Positions 11,061 through 23,387 of a stretch of DNA of 64,000 bases are shown piece by piece. The notes below the pieces were generated by a model. The model searched no databases and had not been told where the DNA came from. It saw nothing but the letters and a program-made list of their open reading frames with translations. This DNA is from Gibbula magus (Eukaryota; Mollusca; Gastropoda; Trochida; Trochidae): contig OW388293.1 in the NCBI GenBank assembly GCA_936450465.1, positions 32,307,860-32,371,859 on the forward strand, in the 5' to 3' direction. Within the stretch, counting starts at the first letter, position 1, and each line of letters opens with the position of its first letter. The position numbers and the translations under genes were made by a program.

Positions 11061-13971
11061 ACTAGTCAGTTCTGCAAAGGACCAAGATGGACCTTCCAAT
11101 CCCATGACAAAGGACCTGCTACAATGGTGGATCACATACTTGTGTCATGCGACCTGCTCAAGTCTGTTACTGATATACATATCCTGGATGACCATGTGTA
11201 CAATGTGTCAGACCACAATGCAATTGTTTGCTCCTTGTCACAAGATAGTATCATTTTAACCCCGCAGATTGATTGCAGCCACAATATATCTTGGGAAAGA
11301 GCTATCAAAACCGAAGCTATCGAACTCTATAAAACTGCCCTGGCCTATGAACTGGATAATATTGATGTAAGACCGGGTAGCCAGGGTCATGATGATGTCG
11401 AATCCTACTACAATGCCGTGGTTCACTGCATCAGTACAGCCAGCAAAGATACTCTACCACGCAAAAAGTTCCTGCCACACTTGAAGCCTTACTGGAATAA
11501 AGCTGTGAAGGGTCATCATGATCAGATGAGACATCTTCGACAAAAGTGGTTAGCTGCAGGCAAGCCTAGAGATCCTAGTGACAAAACCTACCATGATTAT
11601 AAAAGAGCGAAATGTGAATTCAGAAGAGAATTACGACATGCATCCAATGAATACATAAGGGCCACACATATCGAAATAGACACAGCATGTGAAGTAGATC
11701 AAAACCTGTTCTGGCGCCTCGTCAAAAACAAAGAACAGACTAAGAAGGGACCAAGTATAGGCAGTCTTGTTCTAAACGGTAAGAGACTAACGTCAACAGC
11801 TGATGTTCTTAGCGGATGGGCTGACCATTTCCAAAGTGTGTTCACATGTGACAACAACCCGAAGTATGACAAAACCTTCGCAGAATCTGTCTCCAAGCAG
11901 GTTGAGCAGCTTAGAAAAGAGAACTCCAGATCTGAGAATGATATCCCGCTTACAACCTGCGATGAAGTGTCTAGGATATGTCTTTCTCTTAAGAATAAGA
12001 AAGCAGGCGGGGACGATAGCATTGTGTATGAACATCTTAAATACGGTGGTGTTTGCTTACATCAGCACATTTCTGACCTGTTCAATCTAGTAATGGTAAC
12101 AGGATACATTCCAACAAGTTGGAAATGCAGTACAATTGTACCAATCCACAAGGGTGGAAACAAACCAAAGTCTGATCCGAATTCCTACAGAGGTATATCT
12201 CTTACTCCTGTTATTGCTAAGCTTTTCGAAAAGGTGTTTGAAGAGAGACTTCCTGAATTACAAACAGGCCAAATATTTCCAAATAAACAACAAATGGCTT
12301 ATCAAAAAGGGCTATCTTCAGTTCATGCCTCCTTCAACTTACAAGAGACTATACACCACTATCAGGAACGCAATGACTCTGTCCACGTTGCTTTCCTAGA
12401 TTCATCAAAGGCTTTTGATTCTGTCTGGCATGATGGACTCAAGCTGAAGATTCACAATATTGGTGTATCCAGTAGAAGATGGTCACTATTTGACTCGCTC
12501 TACACTGACATGAAGAGTTGTGTTAAACTCGGCTCTGAAAGCTCCCGGTACTTCACCTTACATCGTGGGGTTCGCCAAGGAGGAGTGCTTTCTGCCAAGC
12601 TATATCTCCTTTACATTAATGACCTCCTGGACAGACTCACTTCTTCTAATAAAGCAGCTGTAGTCCTCGACATAAATGCTGGATGTCCAACACAAGCAGA
12701 CGACATTGCTGTGATCAGTCCAAGGATCCCATGTCTTCAAGAACTCCTTCTTATCTGTGAAGACTACAGTAGTCATTGGCGCTTCAACTTTTCTCCCTCA
12801 AAGAGCACAGTTATATCCTTCAAGAACAAGTCCAGTGATAAAGTCAACGCAGCAAGCCTTACCCTATGCAGAGAACCACTTCCTGTCTCACATAGTGTCA
12901 AACATGTCGGTATCCTCCTCGACAAGAACTTCAGCAGTATGGAACGAACCGTCGCAGCATGCAGGTCCATCAAAACAAGCGTAAGATGTCTTCTGAAGTA
13001 TGGGGTCCACAAGTCAGCTCTCAACCCAATGACAAGTGCTAAGCTCATTAAACTGTGCTGTCTTCCCAAAGCACTATATGGATGCGAACTTTGGAATCCT
13101 ATTCCATGTACAGAGATAAAGATGTTGGAGAGGGCACAACATCATTGCATCAAAAGCATTCAAGGACTTCCCAATAGAACACGTTCTGACATGTGCCAGA
13201 GTCTGCTAGGATGGCATCCAATCGAAGCCTACATCGACAGGAAGAAGCTTCTATTCCTGAGTCAAATTCTCCATCTTCATCCACGAGCACTACCCAAGCA
13301 GATTCTCCTCACCAGACTCATGGAATACAGGCAGCAGTGCTCTCCCAGGTACTATGGTTTTGTCCCTGATGTTGTCAGGATACTACAGAAGTACGAACTC
13401 TCCATCCACCTTGAAAAAATTCCTTGACACAAATAGCTTTCCCAGCCACTCCTCGTGGAAGAAATTGACAGTAAAGACTATCCATAGAGTGCAAACGAAA
13501 ATGAGGGCGGACAGGATAGCTAATGACAGCGACTTTGATTTATTCAGGCAAATCCATCCGAGAGTAGAGACACATGTTGCATGGAATCTGTGTAAGTTGT
13601 ATCCAGAGATTTCAGCCAATGCCCAACTTCACGTCCTACTGTGCACATATGCCAGAGCCCCAACATCAGATACTCTATGTCATAGGTGTGGACTGTTTTA
13701 CAATAACGTTATCGTGCATGCTCTAACAATCTGCGAATACACAATGTCAATCCGGGACAATCTCTGGATAGAACTCTCCAATATTGGCAGTCTGGATTTC
13801 TGCGTCTACATGCACAACAAACCAGACAGAGACATTGCCTGCTCACTTCTAGCTGCAAGAGAATGTAGTGACTTGCTCTGTGCTTATGAGAAAGAACAAT
13901 TCTCGTTGAGTGCTGTCCACTTTGTGACTGCCATGTGTCGGAAATACCTCGACATATCCGAGCGACTCTAG
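11061..13971 (+). pseudogene. Nearly intact LINE reverse transcriptase with one frameshift
   Basis: Non-LTR retrotransposon polyprotein. The first in-frame segment opens after a stop at 11,058. It starts in the tail of an apurinic-type endonuclease (MVDHILVS and SDHNAIVCSL), so the endonuclease is truncated at its N terminus. The reverse transcriptase follows: motif A FLDSSKAFDSVW (Asp at 12,399-12,401), motif B GVRQGGVLSAKLYLLYINDL, and the catalytic pair in QADDIAV (12,699-12,704). This frame runs to 13,427. The C-terminal domain continues in another frame to 13,971 and carries the usual zinc-knuckle-like LCHRCG...HALTIC. The frame change falls around an A6 run at 13,414-13,420, consistent with a single-base indel. 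Apart from that it is open, so it is among the younger copies in the window. The clade is not assigned. Confidence 0.85.
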
Positions 13972-14108
13972 TCCCACAAGATGCTGACGTTCTCTCTATC
14001 TTTTGGCTAATTGTCGTATATATGTACTTGTGTAAATAATGTGTTTTGCTTCAATCTTTGTTGTAAATCTTCATTACTGGAGGAAATAAAGATTAAATAT
14101 AAAATATA
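13972..14108 (+). mobile_element. 3' untranslated end of the 11-14 kb LINE
   Basis: Follows the C-terminal stop directly and ends in an A-rich tail with AATAAAG and AAATATAAAATATA, as expected for target-primed insertion. The outer target duplication was not found because the 5' end is not defined. Confidence 0.55.
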
Positions 14109-14949
14109 GAGTCAATAGCCAATACTGATTGGTTCAATCAAAATAAGTTGTGCAATCAGTGATGTTGTTTCAAACTGAACAATCGAAATGTTCCGGTATG
14201 TTTCGAAAATATTAAAGGACATTAGCAGTTTGATGCACTTTTATATTTTGTAAGACAGAAGTCAATCGGAGATGAAAGAGGTTTTTGATTAGATAGATAA
14301 AAGGATTACAAAGTTTCACAACTAGAGGAGTTGCCAAGAAACGATGAATATGGTACAATTGTAATAACGTTCGAAGAACACAATACAAGTAACCTACTTT
14401 GGGAAAGAGTCCAGGTTTCTGTGCCTTGTGGAAAAGTTCTTTGAGAAACCAGACCATTAATGGTGAAAACATTTTGATTTAAGAAACACCATGGTATATT
14501 GGTAACTAACATTAATTAAAATTAATGCATGTAAAGTTCTAAAAATTTAAATCCTGATTTCTTCCAAAGATAGGTTATATGGTTTCCATATGGATGGTTA
14601 ACATGGAAGTATATATGTACCTTTACATCCAGATATGAATCCTAAGTCCTAATACTGTTTTCTGGATTAATCGGAATCCAGTCTCAATGTTAGGTAAACT
14701 GCATGTGACACGTGGCCATATACATAGCTCAGGTTACTGCTCCCAGTGAAGTTCAGCAACAATGGGCGCCAATCGCCGCATTGGTGGGTGACCCTCTTCG
14801 TTGTTGGATAAACTGAGCGTTTGGAGGATGGTCCCATGCACAAAACGGAGATATGAGTTGGGAGATTCATGGTGTCACACCCGGGTAAATAAGTAATAAT
14901 ACTAATAATGTACCTCGTTCACCCAGCAGTAAGTGGGTACCTGGGCCAT
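14109..14949. other. Gene-free stretch
   Basis: No recognisable coding or repeat feature was seen. Confidence 0.4.
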
Positions 14950-15150
14950 GTTCAAGAGAGCGATTACTTTTAAACCTCTCTTGAACGCGATTGCTCAATG
15001 GAGCGCTACGTAGCAAAGCGAGCAAACCTCGAGGAATCGCACCGTGTCGTTCAGGAGAGAATGCGCTACATTGAGTGCTACACTGAGCGCTACACTGAGC
15101 GCTACATTGAGCGATCAATGAGCGATTATAAGCGCTCGCTGTTATGGAAC
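14950..15150. mobile_element. Short GTTCAA-ended MITE, copy 2 (201 bp, inverted)
   Basis: Reverse-complement relative of 8324-8527. Starts GTTCAAGAGAGCGATTACTT and ends CTCGCTGTTATGGAAC, with several GAGCGCTACA-type repeats near 15,063-15,115. Both copies share the ends, the GAGCGCT repeats and a central TACGTAGC block. Confidence 0.65.
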
Positions 15151-15364
15151 AGATCCGTGGTGTATGTTGTGATGGAGGTGACGTTGGTGAGCCGTGGCAG
15201 CTCAGTTTAGACCAGGGTTTGGGTGTTAGCACCCGACTCCATACCGTGGTGATTCGAGCACTATATAAACCATACATTATCATTTCTGTCATTATTTACA
15301 TGATTATAGAGAGACTAGATATAACGAGTAAATGGAAGGAAACGTTAGAGCGAGGATTTACATA

Positions 15365-15873
15365 TACTGCCGCCCAAAAGAAACGCCCACCAGATATTTT
15401 ATGAGATTTCAGAAAAAGTATCAGGAGCATGTTAACCAAAGTGTGGCGTTATGAAGTTGCATCATTTTTGAACAAAATATCGAAGTTTCATAAATTTGCA
15501 TGTTGTAGGGGGAAAATTAGAGATGGTAACTGTTCAGTTTTCGATCATGGTTTAAAAACAGTTTTGCTGCACCATACTCTGTAAATCCGAAGACCATACC
15601 ACCAAAGTCCTCCTGACAATGTTCACCTGTCCCAAAATACCAAAGTGATAACTCTGCATATGTGGTCATGGTAATAAACTTATTGTACAAATCAAAAACC
15701 CGGAAGTAGCAGTTTTTGGGGGGCGTGGTCACGGGTGGTTGTGCAATTCATGGCCAATGGATTGTCATATCAAATATTGTTTCATTATAACCTTGATACG
15801 ATCATTAATTATGTGTTAAAGTAATATAATTCATCTTAAAGATTCATGTGGGCGTTTCTTTTGGACGACAGTA
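15365..15873. mobile_element. TA-flanked MITE of Tc1/mariner type, 509 bp
   Basis: Terminal inverted repeats of about 26 bp: the left end reads TACTGCCGCCCAAAAGAAAC and the right end is its complement with two substitutions, followed by GCCCAC in both. TA dinucleotides flank both ends (15,363-15,364 and 15,874-15,875), as expected for Tc1/mariner target duplication. The inside has no transposase frame. It sits immediately before the CR1-like LINE relic. Confidence 0.75.
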
Positions 15874-15876
15874 TAG

Positions 15877-17140
15877 ATCCTTGGTGATGCAGGGAAGTTA
15901 TAAAGGAATGGTCTGACGTACTTGAAAAAGGAGGCAGTTTTAATTGTGTATACAATGTATTTGGAAAAAAACCTTTGACACAGTCCCGGACGAACGTCTT
16001 CTTGGGAAACTAGAATCATATGGAATAACTGGACACCTTTTAGGATGGATAATATACTGAAAGGCAGGGAACAGCAAGTTAGAGTAGGATCATCACTTTC
16101 ATCATGGGTTAAAGTAAAGTCAGGAATTCCACAAGGCAGTGTCCACGGCCCTACCCTGTTTCTAATCGACATAAATGACCTCCCAGACGTAGTATCCAAT
16201 AGAGTCAAGTTGTTCGCTTATGATACAAATCTGTACAAGCATATCAACACCAAAGAGGACAATGCTGATCTTCAAAATGACCTGGATAGCTTTAGTAAAT
16301 GGTCAAATACATGACAATTAATAGTCAATGCATCAAAATGTACATGCATCCATTTCGCAAAGAAAAACAATCAATACTGTTACAAGATGTCCGTAGATGG
16401 AACAGAAAACACACATCAGGAGAAAGACCTAGGTGTAATGATAGTTGATGAACTGAAAGTCTCCGCCCACATAGCCAGTAAGGTGAAGAAAGCAAACCAA
16501 GCAATAGGGATGATCAAGAAAACCTTTGTGACTACGAACAGGGACATATTCTCACCACTGTACAAGAGTTTCATCAGACCTAGTCTGGAATATGCATCAA
16601 CAATATGGTCCCCAATACTCAAGAAGGACATCATTGCAATCGAACACGTCCAGCGCAGAACAACAAGAAAGGATGCAGATATATGAATTACGAGCAAAGA
16701 TTGAACTTCCTAGGGTTACCTACACTATCATACAGCAGGGAAAGAGCGGATATTCTACAACTATTTAAGATTATGAATTACTATAAGCAAGTGAGCATCA
16801 AGAATATTAACCCAGCCAAAATCAACAGAGGTCACTCCTTCAAGTTACAGAAATACAAAATATCTAACAGATTGGGTCAGAAACTCACTATCACAAGAAA
16901 CTGTGGACGCAGACAGTGTGAACACGTTCAAGAGTGCACTGAACAGAGACTGGAAGAATATGGACTCAACATTCTGCTGTACTGAATAAGAAGCAACCGC
17001 TCAGCAGCAGAACAACCATCCTCACACATGCGCAGCAACTTGACACGAAACGAGTACTTATAGGATTCAAGATTTAAATTGGGCCAACAACAAGCAACGC
17101 TTACTACAAGGCCATCAAGTCAAGGTAAATTCAAGGTAAA
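15877..17140 (+). pseudogene. Decayed CR1-like LINE reverse transcriptase fragment
   Basis: Broken frames read through the middle and end of a LINE reverse transcriptase. They include KTFDTVPDERLLGKLESYG, VKSGIPQGSVHGPTLF (motif B), VKLFAYDTNLY, then YASTIWSPILKKDIIAIEHV and YEQRLNFLGLPTLSYSRERA, ending NILLY at 16,985. The catalytic FADD box is FAYD, so the first Asp is lost at 16,219-16,221. Several stops and frame changes are present. After the stop, two TCAAGGTAAA-like repeats (17,117-17,139) may be the 3' tail. The C-terminal VQRR...GLPTL pattern is known from CR1/Jockey-group LINEs, and the group assignment rests on that. Confidence 0.8.
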
Positions 17141-17465
17141 AGACCGGATGGAGAGAAAATACTAAAACAATAAGAAGGGCCAGAGAATCTGCATGATATT
17201 GTGAAGTTTTCATCTACGAATGGTTCGTGAGTAACCTAAAATGTGAACAACATTGATTCGGGAACAAGTTGAACGGAGTTATGGGGCAGACCTGGGCCAG
17301 GTTGTTTGACTTGGAGCAGGACATTAGCTTTAGACAACTTTACGAACACGATCCAAATACATTTACACTATGAACTTGTATTATTTATTATATTTATATT
17401 ATTACTAAAATCAAAAACAGAAAACAGCTAACATCTCCTACCTCACGGAACCTTTATAAACTGTC
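17141..17465. other. Gene-free spacer
   Basis: Nothing recognisable. Confidence 0.35.
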
Positions 17466-17939
17466 AAGTACTCACCTCAGTTAGTTTCGATTAATTAAAT
17501 ATTTAAAAGAAATCAGATGCATTTGACTATGGCACGATACAATAATACTTATATACAGTAGTTGGAATGAATTAATTGGTAACTGTTGTTAAATTTTAGT
17601 TTAAATATCTTTAGTTAATGAAGACAGGGGTAAGAAATGAAATTTACACCAACATGACCCCTACCATGTTTAAAATGTTGTTAATGTATACAGAATAAGG
17701 CACATTTATTAATTTTCACATAGAATATGTCGTATATGTCGGTGATCAGTTGTGTATAATCAAAAACAACTTTTGAAAAAAATAAAATTCTTATTTTTTT
17801 TCAAATTTAAAAAGACATGAAGAAGTTATGACTGCTGACTAGCACCTTTACTTTTCAGTTTTAAATTATGATATTGAAAACTTGAGATATTTGCAATTGA
17901 AAATCATACATGTGATAAAATCCACTGAGGTGAGTACTT
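17466..17939. repeat. Candidate MITE with 16-bp perfect inverted ends
   Basis: Positions 17,466-17,481 (AAGTACTCACCTCAGT) are the exact reverse complement of 17,924-17,939. The intervening 442 bp is AT-rich without a gene. No target duplication was identified, so a chance or older structure cannot be excluded. Confidence 0.4.
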
Positions 17940-20661
17940 TCTTTTGCCTGGCAGTTGACTAATTAGTAATTAAAAGCATGCGAACGCAATCGATCATACC
18001 TTCTTGCTTGTCAAGGAGACCCTGTTCTCCAGGGAAGGCCGAGATTACAATTTTATATATTTATTTTTCAAGCCTGAACGGAAGTCTATATACTCAGGTG
18101 AGTGAAAATCTCACCTGGACCATTTTCATCTAAATATAACTCAAGTTCATGAACAATCGGGCAGAAAGCAAAGTCTGCATGTTACGTTCAGTGTTTAGTC
18201 CCCGTAAGCCGAGTATTTTCTTAAGCTGTGTATATTTTGATCTCGTGATTTCTCGCGGTTCTCGGGAAATCTCGTTCAACTGTGACCGGTGAGCCTAATG
18301 CCGCTCACAGACTTAACGCTGAAGGGGGAGGGGGATCAAACACCGGGATTAAAGGATAAGCCGCTAGAAGTACAGCGTGCTGTTTATTCTGTGTTAATTG
18401 ACAATTGTAACCATGATTGCAAATGAATGGTGTTTAACATAGAACGGAAATGGAGTTAATTTGAACTATTTTAAACACGTGCTTTGTTAAGTCCGTTTTC
18501 AAATCCGTTGGTAAACTATAGGATTTGGACGCTTGTTAAAATTTTGTGACATTTAACGAAAATTCAAGCGTTTTTCTGGTGTGTTGTCTATGAAAATAGA
18601 AGAAAAAAATCTGCAATACAACTTACTTTAAGCTTGTTATAAAGCAACATATCGGGGACTAGCAGTCAATAGCTCATAAGAACATGTACACCAACATTTA
18701 TAAACAAACACAGTCCAAAGGAAACGCTACTATGAAAATATAGCTGGTTTCATGAATCCACTTGTCATATATACGACTGAAAGGTAGTCACATCGCGTTT
18801 CAAGAAGTCAAGTTAACTAAATCATGCCTTTTCTTTAGCTATGACGTCCTACAGCAATGCTGCGTCAACGAATTAAAGTTAATATTGTTCATAATGTCGA
18901 CAATATGTATAAATCCATGTGTACTTCTTTACAAAACATGCTTATCAAGGACATCCAACAATGACTTTATCTGACAGCAGTATTTTGTTTCGGCTCTGTG
19001 GAAAATTAATCATTTTATTGAATTGCATAGTATTTGGTAAATCGTATTCATTTTTATTCGATAAATCACTTATTAAAACTATATTTAATTTTTCACATTT
19101 CGGAAGAAATGTATCAGTTATCCTGAAATGAGTTCAAGACGTTACATCTTACATACATATAGCGGAAATATATGGAAACACGACAAAAGAATTGTTTCTC
19201 AATGTTTTAGGGTCATTTCAGAATAATTACAGTATTTTTTTAATTGTCACAACTATGACTATTATAATATTTCGTAGTCGCATCAAGTAATATATTTCAA
19301 TAGTATTTCATGCTAAGTTATTTCAATACTGAAAGGTAGAAATACATGACATCTGTTTTCTATTAAAGTTTTAGTTTTTCCCAGTATCAAAATAAAACGA
19401 AAACTCGTCACATACTAGCATAAGCAGCTACTGACTACTTTGTTTTTCCACTTTTCAAAACAATATTCAATCCTCCACTGAAAGCAAGACTTCACTCGAT
19501 GTGCAGGTATTTTCTCTGCAAAAATTCGAGCGGAAGATAAATGAAATACAGTTATGATACGGCTCAATTACGCCCAGAGTACACCCCGCCGTTTACACAA
19601 ATTCCTTGTAAATGATAAACCACGTCATAAAATAGAAAGTAGATTAATGGTCCATCCAGCTTACAATTAAGAACATAGTTCTATTTGGGACGCATGTCTC
19701 CTTTAACTAAAGAATGAATGTATACATTTTCAACTTCACATGTCAGTAGTACTCAAATCCATTGACTACGATCGCCCAAGACTACATCGACGAATACATA
19801 TATGACACATACAAGGAGATCGTGCTGTTTTTGTTTATACTTTTCATTTCTATGCAGTATCTGACGATGAAGAACAGTAAACCCAACTATAAAGACCTAT
19901 AACACTGTGATTGAACTCCCGTTATCGATACGTTTTTACCCGATCTTTACCGATTGGATTCTCAACCTCACTCTGTTCGCTGTTCTCTTGTTCTTGCCAT
20001 GTATCTACTATCGTAGTTGAAAGTACAGCGATGTGGACTTGGAATGCCGGGTGTTAAAGGCGCCATAGGACGCTTTTTGCATATTTTGTTTTCTCAAATT
20101 TGCTATTTATCATTAAAGATTATACAATATATTGTTATGCTAGAAAGTAAAACATCTCATTACAACACCCGATGTAAATTCGTTTTAGAACTCTTTTTAT
20201 TGATTCAGGAGTATTATTTAGCCATTGGTAACAATTATTTACCCTTTCGCGAGATCACTTTATTTCAGTAAGAAAAACGTGCTGCAGCACCTTTGATACC
20301 TTTTCTGCCTGTCTGTCTGTGTTTCTGCCTGTCTGTCGGTGTGAATCGCGTTATATCCAGAGCAAAGTGGACCCTTGCTTGGGAGGAATCGCGCCGACGC
20401 TTTGACGGTTTCATGCCGGGAAGGTGTCGGGAGTTAATCGTGAACAATCGGATGTGAAGCATATTCTATTTAAAATAATGACACGATCCGATACCTCTTC
20501 ACCAACGATTAAACTGAATGCCCACGGTCTTTGTTGATTCAAACCCGATTAATTCCAGACACACTGTAACCTTCCGATCATGCAGACTCATTCACGTATT
20601 CGCTGCCGAAAACTCGCAGTATGTTCCTGACATAAAACGATAGCTGACGATTTTAATTATA
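17940..20661. other. AT-rich gene-free stretch
   Basis: No recognisable gene. A small CAGGTGAG/CTCACCTG hairpin lies near 18,094-18,117. Confidence 0.4.
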
Positions 20662-20774
20662 GCGGAAAATAACACGTCCTAAGTAAAAAACTTCGTTCTC
20701 TGACAGCTACCTACATATATGTATGTAGCTGTCAGAAGACGACGTTTTTGACATAGGACGTGTTATTTTCAGCA
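20662..20774. repeat. Palindrome at the left edge of the duplicated unit
   Basis: Left arm 20,662-20,717 and right arm 20,718-20,774 are imperfect reverse complements around a CATATATG centre. Shared blocks are GAAAATAACACGTCCTA and GACAGCTAC. The right arm is repeated at the start of unit B (35,320 onward), while the left arm is not. Homology between the two units therefore begins at the centre of this palindrome. Confidence 0.75.
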
Positions 20775-21605
20775 ATACCAGACCCTGTGACCAATTGTAC
20801 ACAATGAATGGCAAACTTTAGTGGAGTTGATCTTTTCCCTAAACGATGTAAGGGAGATAACTCCTTCTAGCTAGTTCGGTTTGTCACGCTGTTCAGGATA
20901 AACGTTCAACAAACCTTTTTTTGATCAAATACGTTTTGTTTGAAGCGAAAATTAAGGATCATTAGAGATTGCATCAGAGATCGAATCAGGCTGTCAGAGA
21001 GAAGATTGACAGAAACCTTGTGATAATTTTCCAAAATAATTCAAAAGTTCACATCACCAGAAAAAAACCCAACATAAACCGTAAAACCGGAGTAAAGTTT
21101 TCGGTAATTGTAAATCTTAACATTAAAGATAAGATGACAAAAATATTTCTGGTTATTAATTTTATCTTTAATTGTAATAACACTATTAGGTTTAGTTTCT
21201 TTCGAAACCATATTATACAAAACAACAACGAACAAACAGCCAAATAGCCGAACAAACAATTAACACTAACAGGGCAATAACCGAAGAAGCATCCATAAAA
21301 TAATCATTGTGTTTCGAATCTATGGCATATAGATGCAATATCCGACAATCGGACAACTTCAACAATATGTTTGCTTCAAAACCGTAACGGTGAATTACAG
21401 ATTTGAACATAGCATATTTATATGTATTTACCAACTTATTTCGAACCATCTCAATTTCAGACACTGTGATTGGTTTGGGGAGCATTTGTTGAGAAAATCA
21501 TCAGATGATTGTTGCTATATGTTTGTGCCATGTTACAATACATATTGAACAGTCATTGCAATAGTTGTAATAGGTGAAATCTCAAATATTGTGTAGACTA
21601 CACGT

Positions 21606-22146
21606 GTGTTTCACTTGGCTTGTTTAGTGGTTAAAAACATCTATGTGTTATTTGACAAGCAGTTGAGTGAATTTCGTACATATCAAGGTGTTAAGAGAGC
21701 TATGATTGTAAATTTAAAACAGAGAAATTTCATTTTCAATAATTTGGAAAAATCATATGCATATCCTATTTGGTCAAACAATATTTCTGAAACAACTGAC
21801 AGTAAATATTTTTTATGAAGCACTATGCCAACTGAGTCTTATTAAATCCAATGGTCAATTAAAGTAGGAAGAAATATTTAGAAAAGAGCTTCAACAGAAT
21901 GAATGGGAAAACATAAATTTGATGGCGATTAGACGTACTCAAAGTGTCAATTTGAAATGGTTACAATACAAAATAATTCATAACATCTTGATAACAAATA
22001 ACTATTTACATAAAATAGGACACATTGATTCACCTATGTGTTCCTTTTGTAACCAGTTATCCGAGAGTGTTGTCCATTTATTACGTGATTGTATCCATTT
22101 AAAGAAAGTGTGGAAAGAGTTGGCGAAATGGCTGGAAAGTTGGTAG
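21606..22146 (+). pseudogene. LINE C-terminal zinc-finger fragment (unit A)
   Basis: The frame at 21,919-22,146 reads LKWLQYKIIHNILITNNYL, then CSFCNQLSESVVHLLRDC and WKELAKWLES. This C-x2-C...H-x4-C block with a downstream W is the C-terminal domain of L1/Tx1-like LINE proteins (zf-RVT type). The preceding frame at 21,606-21,818 may be the same protein after a frame change. The paralogue in unit B lies at 36,678-36,938. The rest of this LINE is absent. Confidence 0.6.
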
Positions 22147-22589
22147 AAGGAACTTACTGCATGGTCTTCAAAGTCATCGCATGTTTAAAACACAAGCTAA
22201 AGTTTGCTATAACAGTATGGTGAAATATATGAGTTGTGCTTAATCTAGTTGATTAATGTTATGCACACTGTATAATAAGGTAGGCGTTGCGTTGTGATCA
22301 ACAGGTATTGATCGTAGTTTCGAAATTACCTATGTTCCCGAGGAATTGAGCCCTTATATGGCTGTAGTTTGACCTGGCCATGACACGTTACACGTTATCA
22401 ATAACCTAACAGTGACTCATATTAAACCAGGTGGTGAAAATAATCTTTAGAGACATTTAGAAGTTGGTGAACATGTATAATAAAGAAAACATTTCAGTGA
22501 TGACAGCATATGGTGGTTTGAGAGTGTTAGGTCATGCGTGATTATATATACAGTCTCAGGTTCAGCGGTTATGAGTAGTTCTATATCTG
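22147..22589. other. Non-coding spacer of the duplicated unit
   Basis: Conserved between the units (compare 36,940-37,665), but no gene or repeat ends are recognised. Confidence 0.35.
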
Positions 22590-23387
22590 TCAGAAAGTGA
22601 CTGTGGTACATATTGGTGTGAAAGGAAAACTGTTTTTAGGTCTTCAATCTATGTATGACAATGTAAAATGTAGTGTACGTATCTATGGAATGTTAACATC
22701 ATGGTTTAATGTTAATCAAGATATGAAACAAGGATGTTTACTTTCTCCATTGTTATTTAATTTCTTTATTAATGATTTACTCAAACAGTTGGAAACTAGT
22801 GGCATCGGTATTTCTGTTGATGGTACCACTATTGCAGCTCTAGCACATGCTGATGACCTTATTCTGCTTGCAGAATCATCAGATGATTTAAACCGTTTTT
22901 TATATATTTTAAATAATTGGTGTGTGAATAACGGTATATGTATAAACAATGATAAATCTAAGATCGTACATTTCAGACATATTGCTGCACCGATAACTCG
23001 GACTGTTTTTGCTGTTAGTAATTCTGTTTTAGAAATTGTTGATAGTTACAATTATTTAGGCCTATTGCTCACAGAGCATCTTGATTATAATGTCTGCTAA
23101 TAGAGCTTTAGGCCTTCTTATTTGTAAATATAAGGCACTTGGAGGAATGGAATCCACTACTTACGCAAAATTATATGATACGATGGTGTGGTCAGTCCTG
23201 AGCTACGGGGCATCTATCTGGGGTCATGTGGAAGTTAGTGCTGTAAATGCTGTCAACCATCGTGCTTTGAGATTTTTTCTGGGGTTGGGTAAATATGCTC
23301 CAAATGTTGCTGTAAATGGAGCAATGGGTTGGATTCCTCCAGTTGTTAGACAATGGTTATGTATTGTTCGACATTATTATCGTTATT
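22590..23387 (+). pseudogene. LINE reverse transcriptase, 5' part (unit A), interrupted
   Basis: Reads GVKGKLFLGLQSMYDNVKCS, MKQGCLLSPLLFNFFINDLL (motif B), LAHADDLILLAES (the YADD-type box altered to HADD), then SYNYLGLLL. After a frame change it continues LGGMESTTYAKLYDTMVWSV to WLCIVRHYYR. There it is cut by the insertion starting at 23,388. The same protein continues after the insertion at 24,553. The uninterrupted version is visible in unit B (38,145-38,882), which proves the insertion is specific to unit A. Confidence 0.85.
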
